A stretch of DNA of 64,000 bases, taken from Chloroflexota bacterium (GTDB lineage: Bacteria > Chloroflexota > Dehalococcoidia > Bin125). The translations under genes and the position numbers were made by a program. The notes below the pieces were generated by a model. The model was not told the DNA's origin and made no database searches. It saw only the letters and a program-made list of their open reading frames with translations. The stretch covers positions 27,618-91,617 of the forward strand of contig VXQZ01000007.1 in the NCBI GenBank assembly GCA_009838735.1, read 5' to 3'. This document shows, in pieces, positions 36,410 to 45,975 of this stretch; positions within the stretch are counted from its first letter, which is position 1; every line of letters begins with the position of its first letter.

Positions 36410-37518
36410 GAACCGGCCCCCGGTTCTCGAGGACCTCTGCGACCAGCGCGGTTCCGTTGTCGTTCAACGCCAAGATCGACGAGGCGATCGACGAGCGCGC
36501 CGAGTGGCAGACCGGCTACTTCGAGCAGGCGCGGATACATGGAGGCGGACGTAAATCCCGGAATCGTGTTGAGTTCGCCCAGCCAGAGCTGATTATCGGG
36601 TCCGAGCAGGAAATCGGCGCGCACCATGCCCTCTGCTCCGATGGCGTCCCAGGCCTGGAGAGATATGTCCTGCATTCGACGCGTCGTGTGATCATCGACT
36701 TCTGCTGGTGCGATCAGTTCTGTGTCCGGATCCTCGTACTTGGCGGCGTAGTCGTAAAACTCGCGCCTGGTGCGGATCTCACCAAGAGGAGACGCGATCG
36801 GCCGGCCGCCACCCGGTGTCCCGAGCACGCCGCATTCAATCTCTCTTGGCGACGGCATCGCCTCTTCGATCAAGACTTCGTCGTCGAAGCCAAACGCGGC
36901 TTCAATGGCGTCGCCGATCTCTTCACGACTGTTCACTCTGGTGATGCCGATGCTGGAGCCTCCGCGGGACGGCTTGATGAACTGCGGATAGCCGATCTCG
37001 GCAGCCCGGCGAATCATGCCGCTGGCGTCGTTGCGCCAGTCGTCGCAGCTGACGCCGATCCAGGGAGCAACAGGGATGCCTGCCTGGGTCAGAATCAGTT
37101 TGCAGCGGGCCTTATCCATCGCGATCGCCGATGCGGCGACTGAGGAGCCGACATAGGCGAGATCGAGCGTCTCCAGGAAGCCCTGGAGGATGCCGTCTTC
37201 TCCCGTGGTTCCGTGAATCAGCGGGAATACGGCGTCACATTCGAGCAGCGCTGCGGTCGTTTCGGGGCGGATTGGAGCTCGCCCTGGATTGGCCGGTTCG
37301 GGAATCTCCTCGACTGCGCCGCGATCAATGTCTTTCATCGCCGCCAGCGACTCCTGTGGATCAAGCCACGCGCCCGATCGGGACACCGCGAACGGGACCG
37401 TGCGCCATCGAGATGGATCGACGGCGTTGACCACGGCCCTCGCGGACCGAATCGAGATCGTGTGCTCGACGGAGGCGCCGCCGACCACGATTCCGAGGAC
37501 GCCAGGTTCAGTCGTCAA
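36406..37518 (-). CDS. ddl: D-alanine-D-alanine ligase
   Basis: Ddl makes the D-Ala-D-Ala dipeptide used by MurF. The 370-residue ATP-grasp enzyme has GGASVEHTISIRSA, PLIHGTTGEDGILQGFLE, AYVGSSVAASAIAMDK, FIKPSRGGSSIGI, and metal-binding LLGPDNQLWLGELNTIPGFT. A basic tail follows. The Tyr of the conserved FYDYAAKY loop is consistent with a D-Ala rather than D-Lac ligase. It overlaps murB by 11 bases. Confidence 0.96.
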   Translation of the reverse strand: MTTEPGVLGIVVGGASVEHTISIRSARAVVNAVDPSRWRTVPFAVSRSGAWLDPQESLAAMKDIDRGAVEEIPEPANPGRAPIRPETTAALLECDAVFPLIHGTTGEDGILQGFLETLDLAYVGSSVAASAIAMDKARCKLILTQAGIPVAPWIGVSCDDWRNDASGMIRRAAEIGYPQFIKPSRGGSSIGITRVNSREEIGDAIEAAFGFDDEVLIEEAMPSPREIECGVLGTPGGGRPIASPLGEIRTRREFYDYAAKYEDPDTELIAPAEVDDHTTRRMQDISLQAWDAIGAEGMVRADFLLGPDNQLWLGELNTIPGFTSASMYPRLLEVAGLPLGALVDRLVDLGVERQRNRAGRRGPREPGAGS

Positions 37519-38443
37519 TGCCGACCTCCTCGCCCAACACGGCGATCTCCGGTTCGAGCCGGATGCCGATTCGGTCCGCTACCTGGTCTTGTACGCGCCT
37601 GATGAGCGCGAGAAAGTCGGAGGCGCGCGCGTTGCGGACATCGACATTGAGGATGTAGTTGGCGTGCAAGTCGGAGACCTGGGCGGCGCCGATTCGAGCG
37701 TCCTTCAACCCGGCAGCGTCGATCAGTTGCCCCGCGGCCCGCTCGTCGCCGACGGGGTTCTTGAAGGTGGATCCGAGCGACGGTCCAGTGGGCGCGTTTG
37801 CTTTGCGCAGCGCCTCAACGCGATCGATCTCGGCGAGGGATGCGTAGACATCGCCTGGTTCCAATTGGAGCGTGAGCGACGTGACGATGTGTCCCCGGAG
37901 CTCGCCGCTGCGCAGCTTCGAGTCGCGGTATGTGAGTCCGAGTTCGTCCGCGGGGTACACATCGACCTGGCCGTCAGGGGAGATTGCCGTGATCGAGACG
38001 AGCACATCGGAGAGATCCGAACCGTAGGCGCCGGCGTTGGTCGGTAGCCCTCCGCCGATCGCTCCCGGAATGCCAGCGGCCCATTCGAGTCCAGCCAGGC
38101 CGGCGCGGGCGGTCGACCTGGCCAGCGTGGCGAACCGAGTACCCGAGTCGACTTCGATCATCGCATCGCCGACCCTGTGGCAGGTTCGGGTTTCGTTCTT
38201 GATCACCAGGCCGCGGATTCCGCCGTCCCTGATGAGGACATTGGAACCGGCGCCAAGCATGGTCAGTGATGCCTGGGAACAACGTGCCGCGCGAACCGCG
38301 TCGATCAGCGCCTGACGGTCGCGGACGACGACGAACCACTCTGCCGGTCCGCCGACCTGGACGAATGTGTGCCGGCTGAGTGGCTCGCCATGTAGCGCTC
38401 CCAACTCTTGCATGAGCGCCTGAAGGATCTGCGATCTGGTCAC
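37508..38443 (-). CDS. murB: UDP-N-acetylenolpyruvoylglucosamine reductase
   Basis: MurB reduces UDP-GlcNAc-enolpyruvate to UDP-MurNAc with NADPH and FAD. The 311-residue protein has TFVQVGGPAEWFV, LGAGSNVLIRDGGI, AGIPGAIGGGLPTNAGAYG, SKLRSG and GSTFKNP, the type II form common outside enterobacteria. It lies between murC and ddl with short overlaps. Confidence 0.96.
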   Translation of the reverse strand: MTRSQILQALMQELGALHGEPLSRHTFVQVGGPAEWFVVVRDRQALIDAVRAARCSQASLTMLGAGSNVLIRDGGIRGLVIKNETRTCHRVGDAMIEVDSGTRFATLARSTARAGLAGLEWAAGIPGAIGGGLPTNAGAYGSDLSDVLVSITAISPDGQVDVYPADELGLTYRDSKLRSGELRGHIVTSLTLQLEPGDVYASLAEIDRVEALRKANAPTGPSLGSTFKNPVGDERAAGQLIDAAGLKDARIGAAQVSDLHANYILNVDVRNARASDFLALIRRVQDQVADRIGIRLEPEIAVLGEEVGIDD

Positions 38444-39798
38444 GATTCGGCGCCCAGCCGGGACAGGATGATTGGTCCGGCGGCGTCGATGTCGCCGGCG
38501 CCCATCGTGATGATCAGATCGCCGGCCTGGGCCTGGTCGGCGGCCAGTTCGGCGCTCCGTTCGACCGATCCGGCGTAGCTCGCCTTCGGCGCAACGATCT
38601 CACCGGCCAGTTGCTCCGCGGTCATCTCCTCGCCCGACATCGCCCGGGCGGCGTAGGTGTCGACCGTGTAGACGATGTCGGCCGCGGCGAAACAGCTGCG
38701 GAAGCCATCGAGCAGGTACGACGTGCGTGTGTACGTATGCGGCTGGAAGAGAACAACGAAGCGGCGGTCCGGCCAGCGCTGGCGGGCTGCCGCAATCGCG
38801 GCGGACACCTCCGTCGGATGGTGGGCGTAATCGTCGAGCACGAGAACGTTGTTGGACTCGCCGTGAAGCTGAAAGCGTCTGTTGACCCCATTGAAGGTTG
38901 ACAGCGCTTCGGCCGCGGCCGGGCCATCGAAACCGGCAACTTCCAGCGCCGCCAGGGCAACGGCGGCGTTCTGCCGCTGATACTCGCCCGGTTGCCGGAG
39001 ACGACCGCTGATCTTCGAGATCGGAGTGGCGAGCTCGAATTCCTCACCGTTCGACCTGATCCGGTAGTCGGCTGGAACACGGGAGGAACAGGTCACAATC
39101 TGAACGTCGGGACGCTGAACCTCGAGCTTCGACGCAATGTCGACGGCAAGCGGTGAATCAACACCGGCGATCAGGGTTCCTCTCTGCTTCACAGTGCCGA
39201 CGTAGCGCAGAAACGCCTCTTCGAGGGCTGCCTGTGATCCGTAGTAGTCGAGATGGTCAGGTTCGCAGTTGGTCAGGACAGCGACCTGCGGCGTGTAGTG
39301 ATGGAATGCGCGTCCGTATTCGTCGGCCTCGAGTACGAGCCAGGGATCGTTGCCGCGTCTGGCGTGCACGCAGAAGCCGGGCACTTCGCCGCCGATCACA
39401 TAGCCGGCGTCGCGGCCCGAAGCTCGCATCGCATGGGCGATCATGGCTGTGGTGGTGGTCTTGCCGTGCGTGCCTCCGACGGAGATGACGTCGCGCGGCG
39501 CGGCGATCTCGGAGAGCAGCTCCGCACGGGTCTGCAGGGGAATACCGAGTTCAATGGTCCTAGCGATCTCTGGATGCGACTCCGGCACCGCTGCCGTGCG
39601 GACGACGTGCGTCGCCGTGGTGACGTGATGCTCGTTATGTCCGATGGTGATTCGGGCTCCCCGGTCTCTGAGTGGTTGAAGAATGGGGCTGTCAGCGCGG
39701 TCGCAACCAGATACGACGAGGCCGTCATCGAGCAGAATGTGCGCGAGGGCGGACATGTGAATCCCGCCAATGCCGACGAAGTGGACGTTCAGAGTCAT
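38440..39798 (-). CDS. murC: UDP-N-acetylmuramate-L-alanine ligase
   Basis: MurC adds the first peptide residue, L-Ala, to UDP-MurNAc. The 452-residue Mur ligase has NVHFVGIGGIHMSALAHILL, the ATP loop SVGGTHGKTTTTAMIA, EADEYGRAFHHYTP and VLDDYAHHPTEV. I chose the ATG at 39798, 7 bases beyond the end of murG, over a TTG eight codons earlier that would overlap murG. Confidence 0.96.
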   Translation of the reverse strand: MTLNVHFVGIGGIHMSALAHILLDDGLVVSGCDRADSPILQPLRDRGARITIGHNEHHVTTATHVVRTAAVPESHPEIARTIELGIPLQTRAELLSEIAAPRDVISVGGTHGKTTTTAMIAHAMRASGRDAGYVIGGEVPGFCVHARRGNDPWLVLEADEYGRAFHHYTPQVAVLTNCEPDHLDYYGSQAALEEAFLRYVGTVKQRGTLIAGVDSPLAVDIASKLEVQRPDVQIVTCSSRVPADYRIRSNGEEFELATPISKISGRLRQPGEYQRQNAAVALAALEVAGFDGPAAAEALSTFNGVNRRFQLHGESNNVLVLDDYAHHPTEVSAAIAAARQRWPDRRFVVLFQPHTYTRTSYLLDGFRSCFAAADIVYTVDTYAARAMSGEEMTAEQLAGEIVAPKASYAGSVERSAELAADQAQAGDLIITMGAGDIDAAGPIILSRLGAES

Positions 39799-39805
39799 CG
39801 TTACG

Positions 39806-40915
39806 TCACTTTGCCACAGCAACGATCACTTCGGCAACGCGTCGGGCGGCATCGGTTCGGCGAAGCTCGAGCATCGCCCGCCGCATCCGCTGCAGCCGAT
39901 CATGATCGGCGAGCAGAGCGGTCGTCAGCTCGAACAGGTTCTCAGCGATGTCCTCGTTGTTGATCGTGACCGCTCCGCCGGCGTCGGCGAGCAGGTCGGC
40001 GTTGTAGCGCTGATGTCCGCCGGCTTCGCCGATCGGCGCCAGCACGGCCGGCAATCCGGCGGCGGGGTACTCGCCCATCACCGATGCCCCGGCGCGCGAG
40101 ATCGCCAGGTCACACGCGGCCATGGCCAGGGGCATTTCCTCGGACATGTAGGAGTACAGGCGGTAACGAGACTGCAGTTTCGGCGGGAGCGCTTCTCGCA
40201 TGAGCGAGAGGCGGTCGAAGTCGTTGCGGCCTGAGATGTGGATCAGTTGGGTTTGTTCCAGCCATCGCTCCAGCTGGTCTGCGACGCAGTCGTTGATCCG
40301 CTGAGCGCCTCGAACAGCTCCGGTGACCAGCAAGGCCGGGCCACCATTGAGCTGGAAGTACGCCCGCGCCATTGGCTTGTCCAGATCCTCGAAGCCGGGC
40401 CGAATCGGATACCCGGTGACGACGCACTTGTCCCGCCGATAGCGTTCGGTCGAGCGTTCATGAGTCACGCAGATTCGGCTGGCGAGTGGCCCCAGCGCGC
40501 GAAGAGTCCAACCAGGCTCGATGTCCGGCTGAAGTAGAACGATCGGACGTCTGGTGAGCCAGGCCGCGATCCCGACCGGGGCTGAGACGTATCCACCCGT
40601 CACAAACACCAGATCTGGCTGGTAGCGCAGCATGAGCGCAAGCGCGTCGAGCACACCGGTCGCGGTGGCTCCAACCGAGAGCAACTTGGACAGGAAGTTG
40701 CGCCCGCGCAGGGCGCGCGCGGCGATGGTCGAGTATGGCAGATCGGCCTCGACGGCGAGCTCCGACTCGATGCCGTCCGCTGTTCCGGCGAAACGAAACT
40801 CGACGGAGCCGCCCTCTGCGTCGACCAGCTGGCGCAGGGCATCGGCGACGGCGAAGGCGGGAAACACATGCCCGCCTGAGCCGCCGCCGGAGAGCAGCAC
40901 TCGCAGGCCGGTCAT
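39806..40915 (-). CDS. murG: UDP-GlcNAc:lipid I N-acetylglucosaminyltransferase
   Basis: MurG converts lipid I to lipid II at the cytoplasmic face of the membrane. The 369-residue GT-B glycosyltransferase starts RVLLSGGGSGGHVFPAFAVADAL and has DLVFVTGGYVSAPVGIAAWL, and a C-terminal CDLAISRAGASVMGEYPAAGLPAVLAP that holds the UDP-GlcNAc site. Its start codon overlaps the ftsW stop. Confidence 0.95.
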   Translation of the reverse strand: MTGLRVLLSGGGSGGHVFPAFAVADALRQLVDAEGGSVEFRFAGTADGIESELAVEADLPYSTIAARALRGRNFLSKLLSVGATATGVLDALALMLRYQPDLVFVTGGYVSAPVGIAAWLTRRPIVLLQPDIEPGWTLRALGPLASRICVTHERSTERYRRDKCVVTGYPIRPGFEDLDKPMARAYFQLNGGPALLVTGAVRGAQRINDCVADQLERWLEQTQLIHISGRNDFDRLSLMREALPPKLQSRYRLYSYMSEEMPLAMAACDLAISRAGASVMGEYPAAGLPAVLAPIGEAGGHQRYNADLLADAGGAVTINNEDIAENLFELTTALLADHDRLQRMRRAMLELRRTDAARRVAEVIVAVAK

Positions 40916-42285
40916 CAGGTTCCGTCTCCACGGCCGCTATGGAACGGCGAGACCCTGGGTCGCTTCGTCTGGCGCAAGGGCGCCACATCTCTGGTGGGCG
41001 CTTCGTCGTTGAGCGGGGGGTCGGCCGGCTCGGGCAACTTGCCGCGACCATGCCGGGAAATGGAGACCAGAATACCGGCCGCGGCCATGGAGGCGATCAG
41101 CGCCGACGAACCAAAGCTGAGGAATGGCAGCGGGATGCCGGTCAGCACGATGGTGCGCATCACACCGGCAACATTGAAGAAGGCCTGCAGCGTGAACCAG
41201 GCGACGATACCAAAGGCGAGCAAGGTGCCGAAGCGGTCCTCGGCGCGCATTCCGGCGCGTATGCCGCGGTAGATCATGAGGGCAAATATCGTCAGAACGA
41301 TCAGCGCCCCCAGCATGCCGGTCTCCTCGCCGATGATGGCGAACACCCCGTCAGTGTGCGCCGACGGCACGTAGAAGAACTTCTGCCGGGATGCGCCGAG
41401 TCCGACGCCGGTCAAGCCACCCGATCCGAGTGTCGAGACGAGATTGATGATCTGGAAGCCGGCTTCCTGGGCGACCTCCTCGGCGTTGAAGAACGTGCGG
41501 ATTCGCTCCATGCCGTAGCCCGCGCCGACGACGATGGCGAAGAGGACCGCCGACCCGCCAACCAGCAGCATGAACATGTGCCGAATCGCCGCGCCGGCGA
41601 GGAAGAACATGACCACGCCTGTGCAGGCGATCGCTGCGAATGTGCCGAGGTCGGGCTCGAGCATCAGCAGGCCGCCGATCACGCCGATAATCATGCAGAA
41701 CGGAGCGAGGCCGAGCGGGATGCGCTTGATCTCGTCGCCCTTGGCCGCCAGCCAGGCGGCGACGTAGATGCAGATCGCCAGCTTGGCGAACTCGGATGGC
41801 TGGAGCGCCGGGAGGGAGCCGATCTGGATCCAGCGAGTGGCGCCGTTTTCTTCGTGACCGATACCGGGGATCAAGACTGCCGCCAGTAGCAGCAGCGAGA
41901 TCCAGATGATCGGTGAGGACAGGCGCTGCCAGACCCGGTAGTCGATGCGGGCCAGTAGGACGAAGGCGATCAGCCCGATGCCCGCTCCAATCAACTGCCG
42001 AGTGGCAAAGTGGCGTGTGTTGCCGTGCAGTTCCTGGGAAATGGCGAAGGAAGATGAGAAGACGAAGATCAGTCCGATGAACACCAGGGCGAGGACGCTG
42101 CCGACCAGCACCCAGTCGGGAGGCGAGGCCGAACGACGCAGTCGGCGAACGACACGGCGGCCGACGGTTTCATGTTCACCATCCCGCAGGTTTCTGGTGG
42201 CGCGCAGATTGGGAATCCTGACCCGGCCCAGCACGCCGGAAGATTCCGAGCTCGAATTGGGAACCGCGGCTCGTTGAGTGGTCAT
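40915..42285 (-). CDS. ftsW: Lipid II polymerase FtsW (SEDS family)
   Basis: FtsW is the septal peptidoglycan glycosyltransferase working with FtsI. The 456-residue protein has a ~50-residue basic cytoplasmic head, then about ten membrane helices with FVFSSSFAISQELHGN, NGATRWIQIG, LQPSEFAKLAICIY, MLEPDLGT, and SAHTDGVFAIIGEETG. The ATG at 42285 overlaps the murD stop (ATGA). A longer upstream frame lies inside murD and is rejected. Confidence 0.95.
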   Translation of the reverse strand: MTTQRAAVPNSSSESSGVLGRVRIPNLRATRNLRDGEHETVGRRVVRRLRRSASPPDWVLVGSVLALVFIGLIFVFSSSFAISQELHGNTRHFATRQLIGAGIGLIAFVLLARIDYRVWQRLSSPIIWISLLLLAAVLIPGIGHEENGATRWIQIGSLPALQPSEFAKLAICIYVAAWLAAKGDEIKRIPLGLAPFCMIIGVIGGLLMLEPDLGTFAAIACTGVVMFFLAGAAIRHMFMLLVGGSAVLFAIVVGAGYGMERIRTFFNAEEVAQEAGFQIINLVSTLGSGGLTGVGLGASRQKFFYVPSAHTDGVFAIIGEETGMLGALIVLTIFALMIYRGIRAGMRAEDRFGTLLAFGIVAWFTLQAFFNVAGVMRTIVLTGIPLPFLSFGSSALIASMAAAGILVSISRHGRGKLPEPADPPLNDEAPTRDVAPLRQTKRPRVSPFHSGRGDGT

Positions 42286-43628
42286 TGAACGACCTCCGAA
42301 GCGCGGGCAAGTTCTTCGACGAGTTCCCTGAAGTGGCGGCCTCGGGCCTCGAAGTTCGGGTAGGCGTCGAACGATGTGCCGCCTGGAGACATGAGGACCG
42401 TGTCGTTGGAGCGAGCGCAGTCGGCTGCGCGCCGAACGGCCGACTCGAACGAACCGGCATCTTCGGCGGCAACGTCTCGTTGCCTCAGCCAAGCGGTCCA
42501 GCTGGGCGCAGATTCGCCAAACAGCACTACCCGGCGGACATGGCTCCGGATTTCATCGATGAGAGGGTTGAGCGGGAGGTTCTTGTCGCGTCCGCCGAGC
42601 AAGAGAATGATGGGGCCGGGCGTTGCGCGAAGTCCGGCCAGAGTGCGTTCCGGGGTCGTGGCAATCGAATCATTGATGAATCGCACACCATCGATCTCAG
42701 CAATCAGTTCCAACCGGTGCGGCACCCCCGAGAAATTCCGTAGTACATCGATCGCGACATCGTCGGGCACCAGGTCGGCGACGATGGCCAGGGCGGTGAG
42801 CGCATTCAGCAGGTTGTGTTCGCCGGGGAGCTTGATCTCTTCGACCGACATCAGCGGACGATCGTTGTGGAGGATCTTTCCATCGGTGCTGCGCATTGCG
42901 CAGTACCAGGGCATCCCCGGAGCGCCGATGCCAAACCAGCGCTGGGCGGCCTCCGTTCGTGCGGTGGCCGCGGCGGCCAACTCGTCGTTGAAGGGCAGCA
43001 CCACGGTGTCGCTGGCGGACTGATACTCGACGATCCGGTACTTGAGCTCCTGATACTCCTCCCAGCTGAACTGATCGAGATGATTCGGAGTGATGTTGGT
43101 GATTGCCGCCGTGCGCGGGCTGCGCGTGGTTCTGAGCAATTGCGTGTGCGAAAGCTCGGCGACCACCGTGTCGGTCGCTGTGATGTCCGGCAGCTGAGCC
43201 AGCAGACCGCGGCCAATGTTTCCGCCCACCTGACAACGGACGCCGGCCGCCTGAAGCATCAGGTGCACCAGCGTGGTGGTCGTCGTCTTGCCAGCGCTGC
43301 CGGTGATGCCAATCACCGGGGCCGGACAGCGTTCGAGGAAGATCTGGGTGGGCCCGTAGACAGGAACGCCTCGTCGGTCCGCCTCGGCCAACAGCGGCTG
43401 TTGGTAGTGAACGCCCTGGCTGGCAATGATCCCGTCGACCTCGTCGAGGATGGTCAGATCGTCCTGGTCTCGATCGGCTTGTTCGGGATTTCGATCAACC
43501 CTGACGATCTCGGAGCCTTCCCGCTCGAGGAAGGTCACGGCGTCGCGGCCTTCGATCCCGAGTCCGACGACGGCGATGTTCTGACCACTGAACGTGGGCG
43601 GCGCTTCAGTCGGCGTGGGCAAGGTCAT
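42282..43628 (-). CDS. murD: UDP-N-acetylmuramoylalanine-D-glutamate ligase
   Basis: MurD adds D-Glu to UDP-MurNAc-L-Ala. The 448-residue protein has an N-terminal Rossmann-type VVGLGIEGRDAVTFLERE, IGITGSAGKTTTTTLVHLML (ATP loop), NITPNHLDQFSWEEY, KLPGEHNLLNALTALAI, FINDSIATTPERTLAGLRA and LSPGGTSFDAYPNFEARG. Coupled by 4-base overlaps to both mraY and ftsW. Confidence 0.96.
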   Translation of the reverse strand: MTLPTPTEAPPTFSGQNIAVVGLGIEGRDAVTFLEREGSEIVRVDRNPEQADRDQDDLTILDEVDGIIASQGVHYQQPLLAEADRRGVPVYGPTQIFLERCPAPVIGITGSAGKTTTTTLVHLMLQAAGVRCQVGGNIGRGLLAQLPDITATDTVVAELSHTQLLRTTRSPRTAAITNITPNHLDQFSWEEYQELKYRIVEYQSASDTVVLPFNDELAAAATARTEAAQRWFGIGAPGMPWYCAMRSTDGKILHNDRPLMSVEEIKLPGEHNLLNALTALAIVADLVPDDVAIDVLRNFSGVPHRLELIAEIDGVRFINDSIATTPERTLAGLRATPGPIILLLGGRDKNLPLNPLIDEIRSHVRRVVLFGESAPSWTAWLRQRDVAAEDAGSFESAVRRAADCARSNDTVLMSPGGTSFDAYPNFEARGRHFRELVEELARASEVVQ

Positions 43629-44614
43629 TGCGGCACCTGCAGTGCCAGCGCCACGCCGAGAATGCCGCCGGCGATGCCGATCAGCCAGAACCGGGTGACG
43701 ATTTGCGGCTCCGACCAGCCGCCCATCTCGAAGTGGTTGTGCAACGGGGCCATGCGCAATATGCGTCGACCCTCACCCGTGCGGCGGCGGGTCCATTTGA
43801 ACCAGCCCACCTGCACGATGTCGGAGGCAGCCTCGAGCACGAAGACGATGCCGATCACCGGCAGCAGGAGCCAATGACCGGTCATCAGGGCGATGATGGC
43901 GAGGGTCCCGCCCAGGGCCATCGCGCCGGTGTCGCCCATGAAGACTTTGGCCGGATGGGCGTTGAACCAGAGGAAGCCCAGCACGGCGCCCACGGTGGTG
44001 AAGGCGAAGCGGACGAGGAAGTCCTGCTCCTGTCCCACGGCGATCACTCCGAAGGAGGCGATTGCGATGGCCCCTGTCCCCCCGCACAGCGTGTCCAGCC
44101 CGTCGGAGATTGCGACTGAAATGATGGTGGCGAACACCGTCACCGCCGCAATCACGACGTACACGGGACCGATTGAGAACTGCCCCGCCCAGGGCACGTT
44201 GATCGACTGCACATCCAGCGCGAAGTAGAGCACCAGCCCGACGGCGACCGAGAACAGCGCCAGCAAGCCGAACTTCAGCTTCCAGGTCAAACCTGCCTGA
44301 ACGCGCCCGATGAGCGTGCCCAGATCGTCGATGTAACCCATTGCGCCGAGCGCCACGATGCCAACCAGCGGCAGCAGGATGGACCAACGATCGCCCTCGA
44401 CCAGGTTGGCCACGATCGTCAACACCACAATCGGGATCAGGAAGATCAGTCCACCCATCGTCGGGGTGCCTTCTTTGACCATGTGGCTGGTGGGTCCCTC
44501 GTCGGAGATTGATTTTCCGGAGCTGCGTCGTTGCAGCCAGCGAATCACGAATGGGCCAATCGCCAGGGCAACCACGAAGGCGATGCCGGCCGTGCCGAGC
44601 GAGAACGTGGTCAT
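43625..44614 (-). CDS. mraY: Phospho-MurNAc-pentapeptide transferase
   Basis: MraY transfers phospho-MurNAc-pentapeptide to undecaprenyl phosphate to give lipid I. The 329-residue polytopic protein has EGTPTMGGLIFLIPI, LGAMGYIDDLGTL, AISDGLDTLCGGTGAIA and KVFMGDTGAMALGG, plus HNHFEMGGW with the conserved His cluster near the C-terminus. About ten membrane helices. Coupled to murF and murD by 4-base overlaps. Confidence 0.97.
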   Translation of the reverse strand: MTTFSLGTAGIAFVVALAIGPFVIRWLQRRSSGKSISDEGPTSHMVKEGTPTMGGLIFLIPIVVLTIVANLVEGDRWSILLPLVGIVALGAMGYIDDLGTLIGRVQAGLTWKLKFGLLALFSVAVGLVLYFALDVQSINVPWAGQFSIGPVYVVIAAVTVFATIISVAISDGLDTLCGGTGAIAIASFGVIAVGQEQDFLVRFAFTTVGAVLGFLWFNAHPAKVFMGDTGAMALGGTLAIIALMTGHWLLLPVIGIVFVLEAASDIVQVGWFKWTRRRTGEGRRILRMAPLHNHFEMGGWSEPQIVTRFWLIGIAGGILGVALALQVPQ

Positions 44615-45975
44615 CGTGCCGCCAGCCTCTCGACAACCTTCTCGAGGTGCATCGCATGAGAAGCCTTGATCAGAAGCGTGTCGCTGGGCTCCAGCGAATG
44701 GCGCAAGATCTCCAGCGCCTGATCCGCCTCCGCAACCCAGCAGGCCTGTGGATGTCCGGACTCGCGAGCGGAATCGATCAGATCACGCGAACGCTCACCC
44801 ACGGCGAGCAGCCAGTCACAACGCTCGGCGGCATATGAACCGATCTCACGGTGAGCTGCCTCCTCTTCGCTGCCGAGTTCAAACATGTCTCCGAGCAGTG
44901 CGACTCGTCTCGGCTGGCAGGCGGCCAGCAGATCCAGTGCGGCCTTCATTGACAACGGCGCAGCGTTGTAGGAATCGTCGATGATGGTTGCCCCGTTCTC
45001 GGCGGAGCGCCGAGCCAGGCGAGAACCGGGGTTCATTCCCGCGAGCGCCTCCGCCACTTCGCCCAGCTCCAGACCGGCGCGAAGACCGACGCACGACGCG
45101 GCGAGCGCCGTCATCGCCTGATGTGTGCCTATGAGCGGCGACTCCACCCTGATCCGTTCGTTGACGAGCGTGTCGTGCAACTTGAAGCTGATGCCGTTGA
45201 ACCCATGCGTGACGATGTTCTCCGCTCGCAAGTGGCAGTGGAGACCGAGCCCAAATGTGAAGACCTCGGCAGCGGTGCGATCCGACATGCGGCGAACGCG
45301 GGGGTCGTCGCCGTTGAGTACGGCCAGTCCGTCAGCGGGGAGGGACTCGGGCAACAGACCCTTGATGCGCTCCGTGTCGGCCATGGTGCCGAATCGCTCG
45401 AGGTGGGTTGGTCCGACGTTGGTGACGATTCCGACATCAGATTGGGCGGAGGAGACCAACAGCTCCATCTCTTGCTGCGAGTACGGGCCGATCTCGATTA
45501 CGGCCCATTTGTCGGCCGGGCTGATCCCGAGCAGCGCAATCGGCAGGCCAATGTCTCCGTTGAAGTTTCGCGGCGACTGGTGAGTGAGAAATCTGGATGA
45601 GAGCAGCTGATGCGTCGCTTCGCGCACGGTGGTCTTGCCGACGCTGCCCGTGATGCCGACGATCTGCGCGCTCATTTGACGGCGCCACCGACGACCTGCT
45701 TCCTGCAGTGCGAACAGAGGGTCGGGGACGACATACATCGACGAACCGCGTAAACCCGAGCGTTCCGAGACAAGGGCGCCGGTCGCGCCGCGGCGCAGCG
45801 CGTCGTCGACGAACTGATGGCCGTCCTGATACTCACCGCGCAACGCGACGAACAATGCGCCCGGGGTTGCCTCCCTGGAGTCGATCACGATCTCCGAGAA
45901 CGGCTCGGCGCTGGTCTCCGGTTGATTGAGCAACAGGTCTCCAAGCAGCAGACCGATGTCGTTGGAGGAGATCAT
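44611..45975 (-). CDS. murF: UDP-MurNAc-tripeptide D-alanyl-D-alanine ligase
   Basis: MurF adds D-Ala-D-Ala to the UDP-MurNAc tripeptide. The 454-residue Mur ligase has the N-terminal FSEIVIDSREATPGALFVALRGEYQDGHQFV, IVGITGSVGKTTVREAT, NFNGDIGLPIALLG, NDDPRV-like NGDDPRVRRM and IIDDSYNAAPLSMKAALDLL. It directly follows ftsI with a 4-base overlap, where murE would be expected in a classical cluster. Confidence 0.96.
   Translation of the reverse strand: MISSNDIGLLLGDLLLNQPETSAEPFSEIVIDSREATPGALFVALRGEYQDGHQFVDDALRRGATGALVSERSGLRGSSMYVVPDPLFALQEAGRRWRRQMSAQIVGITGSVGKTTVREATHQLLSSRFLTHQSPRNFNGDIGLPIALLGISPADKWAVIEIGPYSQQEMELLVSSAQSDVGIVTNVGPTHLERFGTMADTERIKGLLPESLPADGLAVLNGDDPRVRRMSDRTAAEVFTFGLGLHCHLRAENIVTHGFNGISFKLHDTLVNERIRVESPLIGTHQAMTALAASCVGLRAGLELGEVAEALAGMNPGSRLARRSAENGATIIDDSYNAAPLSMKAALDLLAACQPRRVALLGDMFELGSEEEAAHREIGSYAAERCDWLLAVGERSRDLIDSARESGHPQACWVAEADQALEILRHSLEPSDTLLIKASHAMHLEKVVERLAAR

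Noticed and set aside
42286..42492. Upstream extension of ftsW
   Set aside because: It lies inside murD and is Arg-rich. The ATG at 42285 overlaps the murD stop as the neighbouring couplings do.
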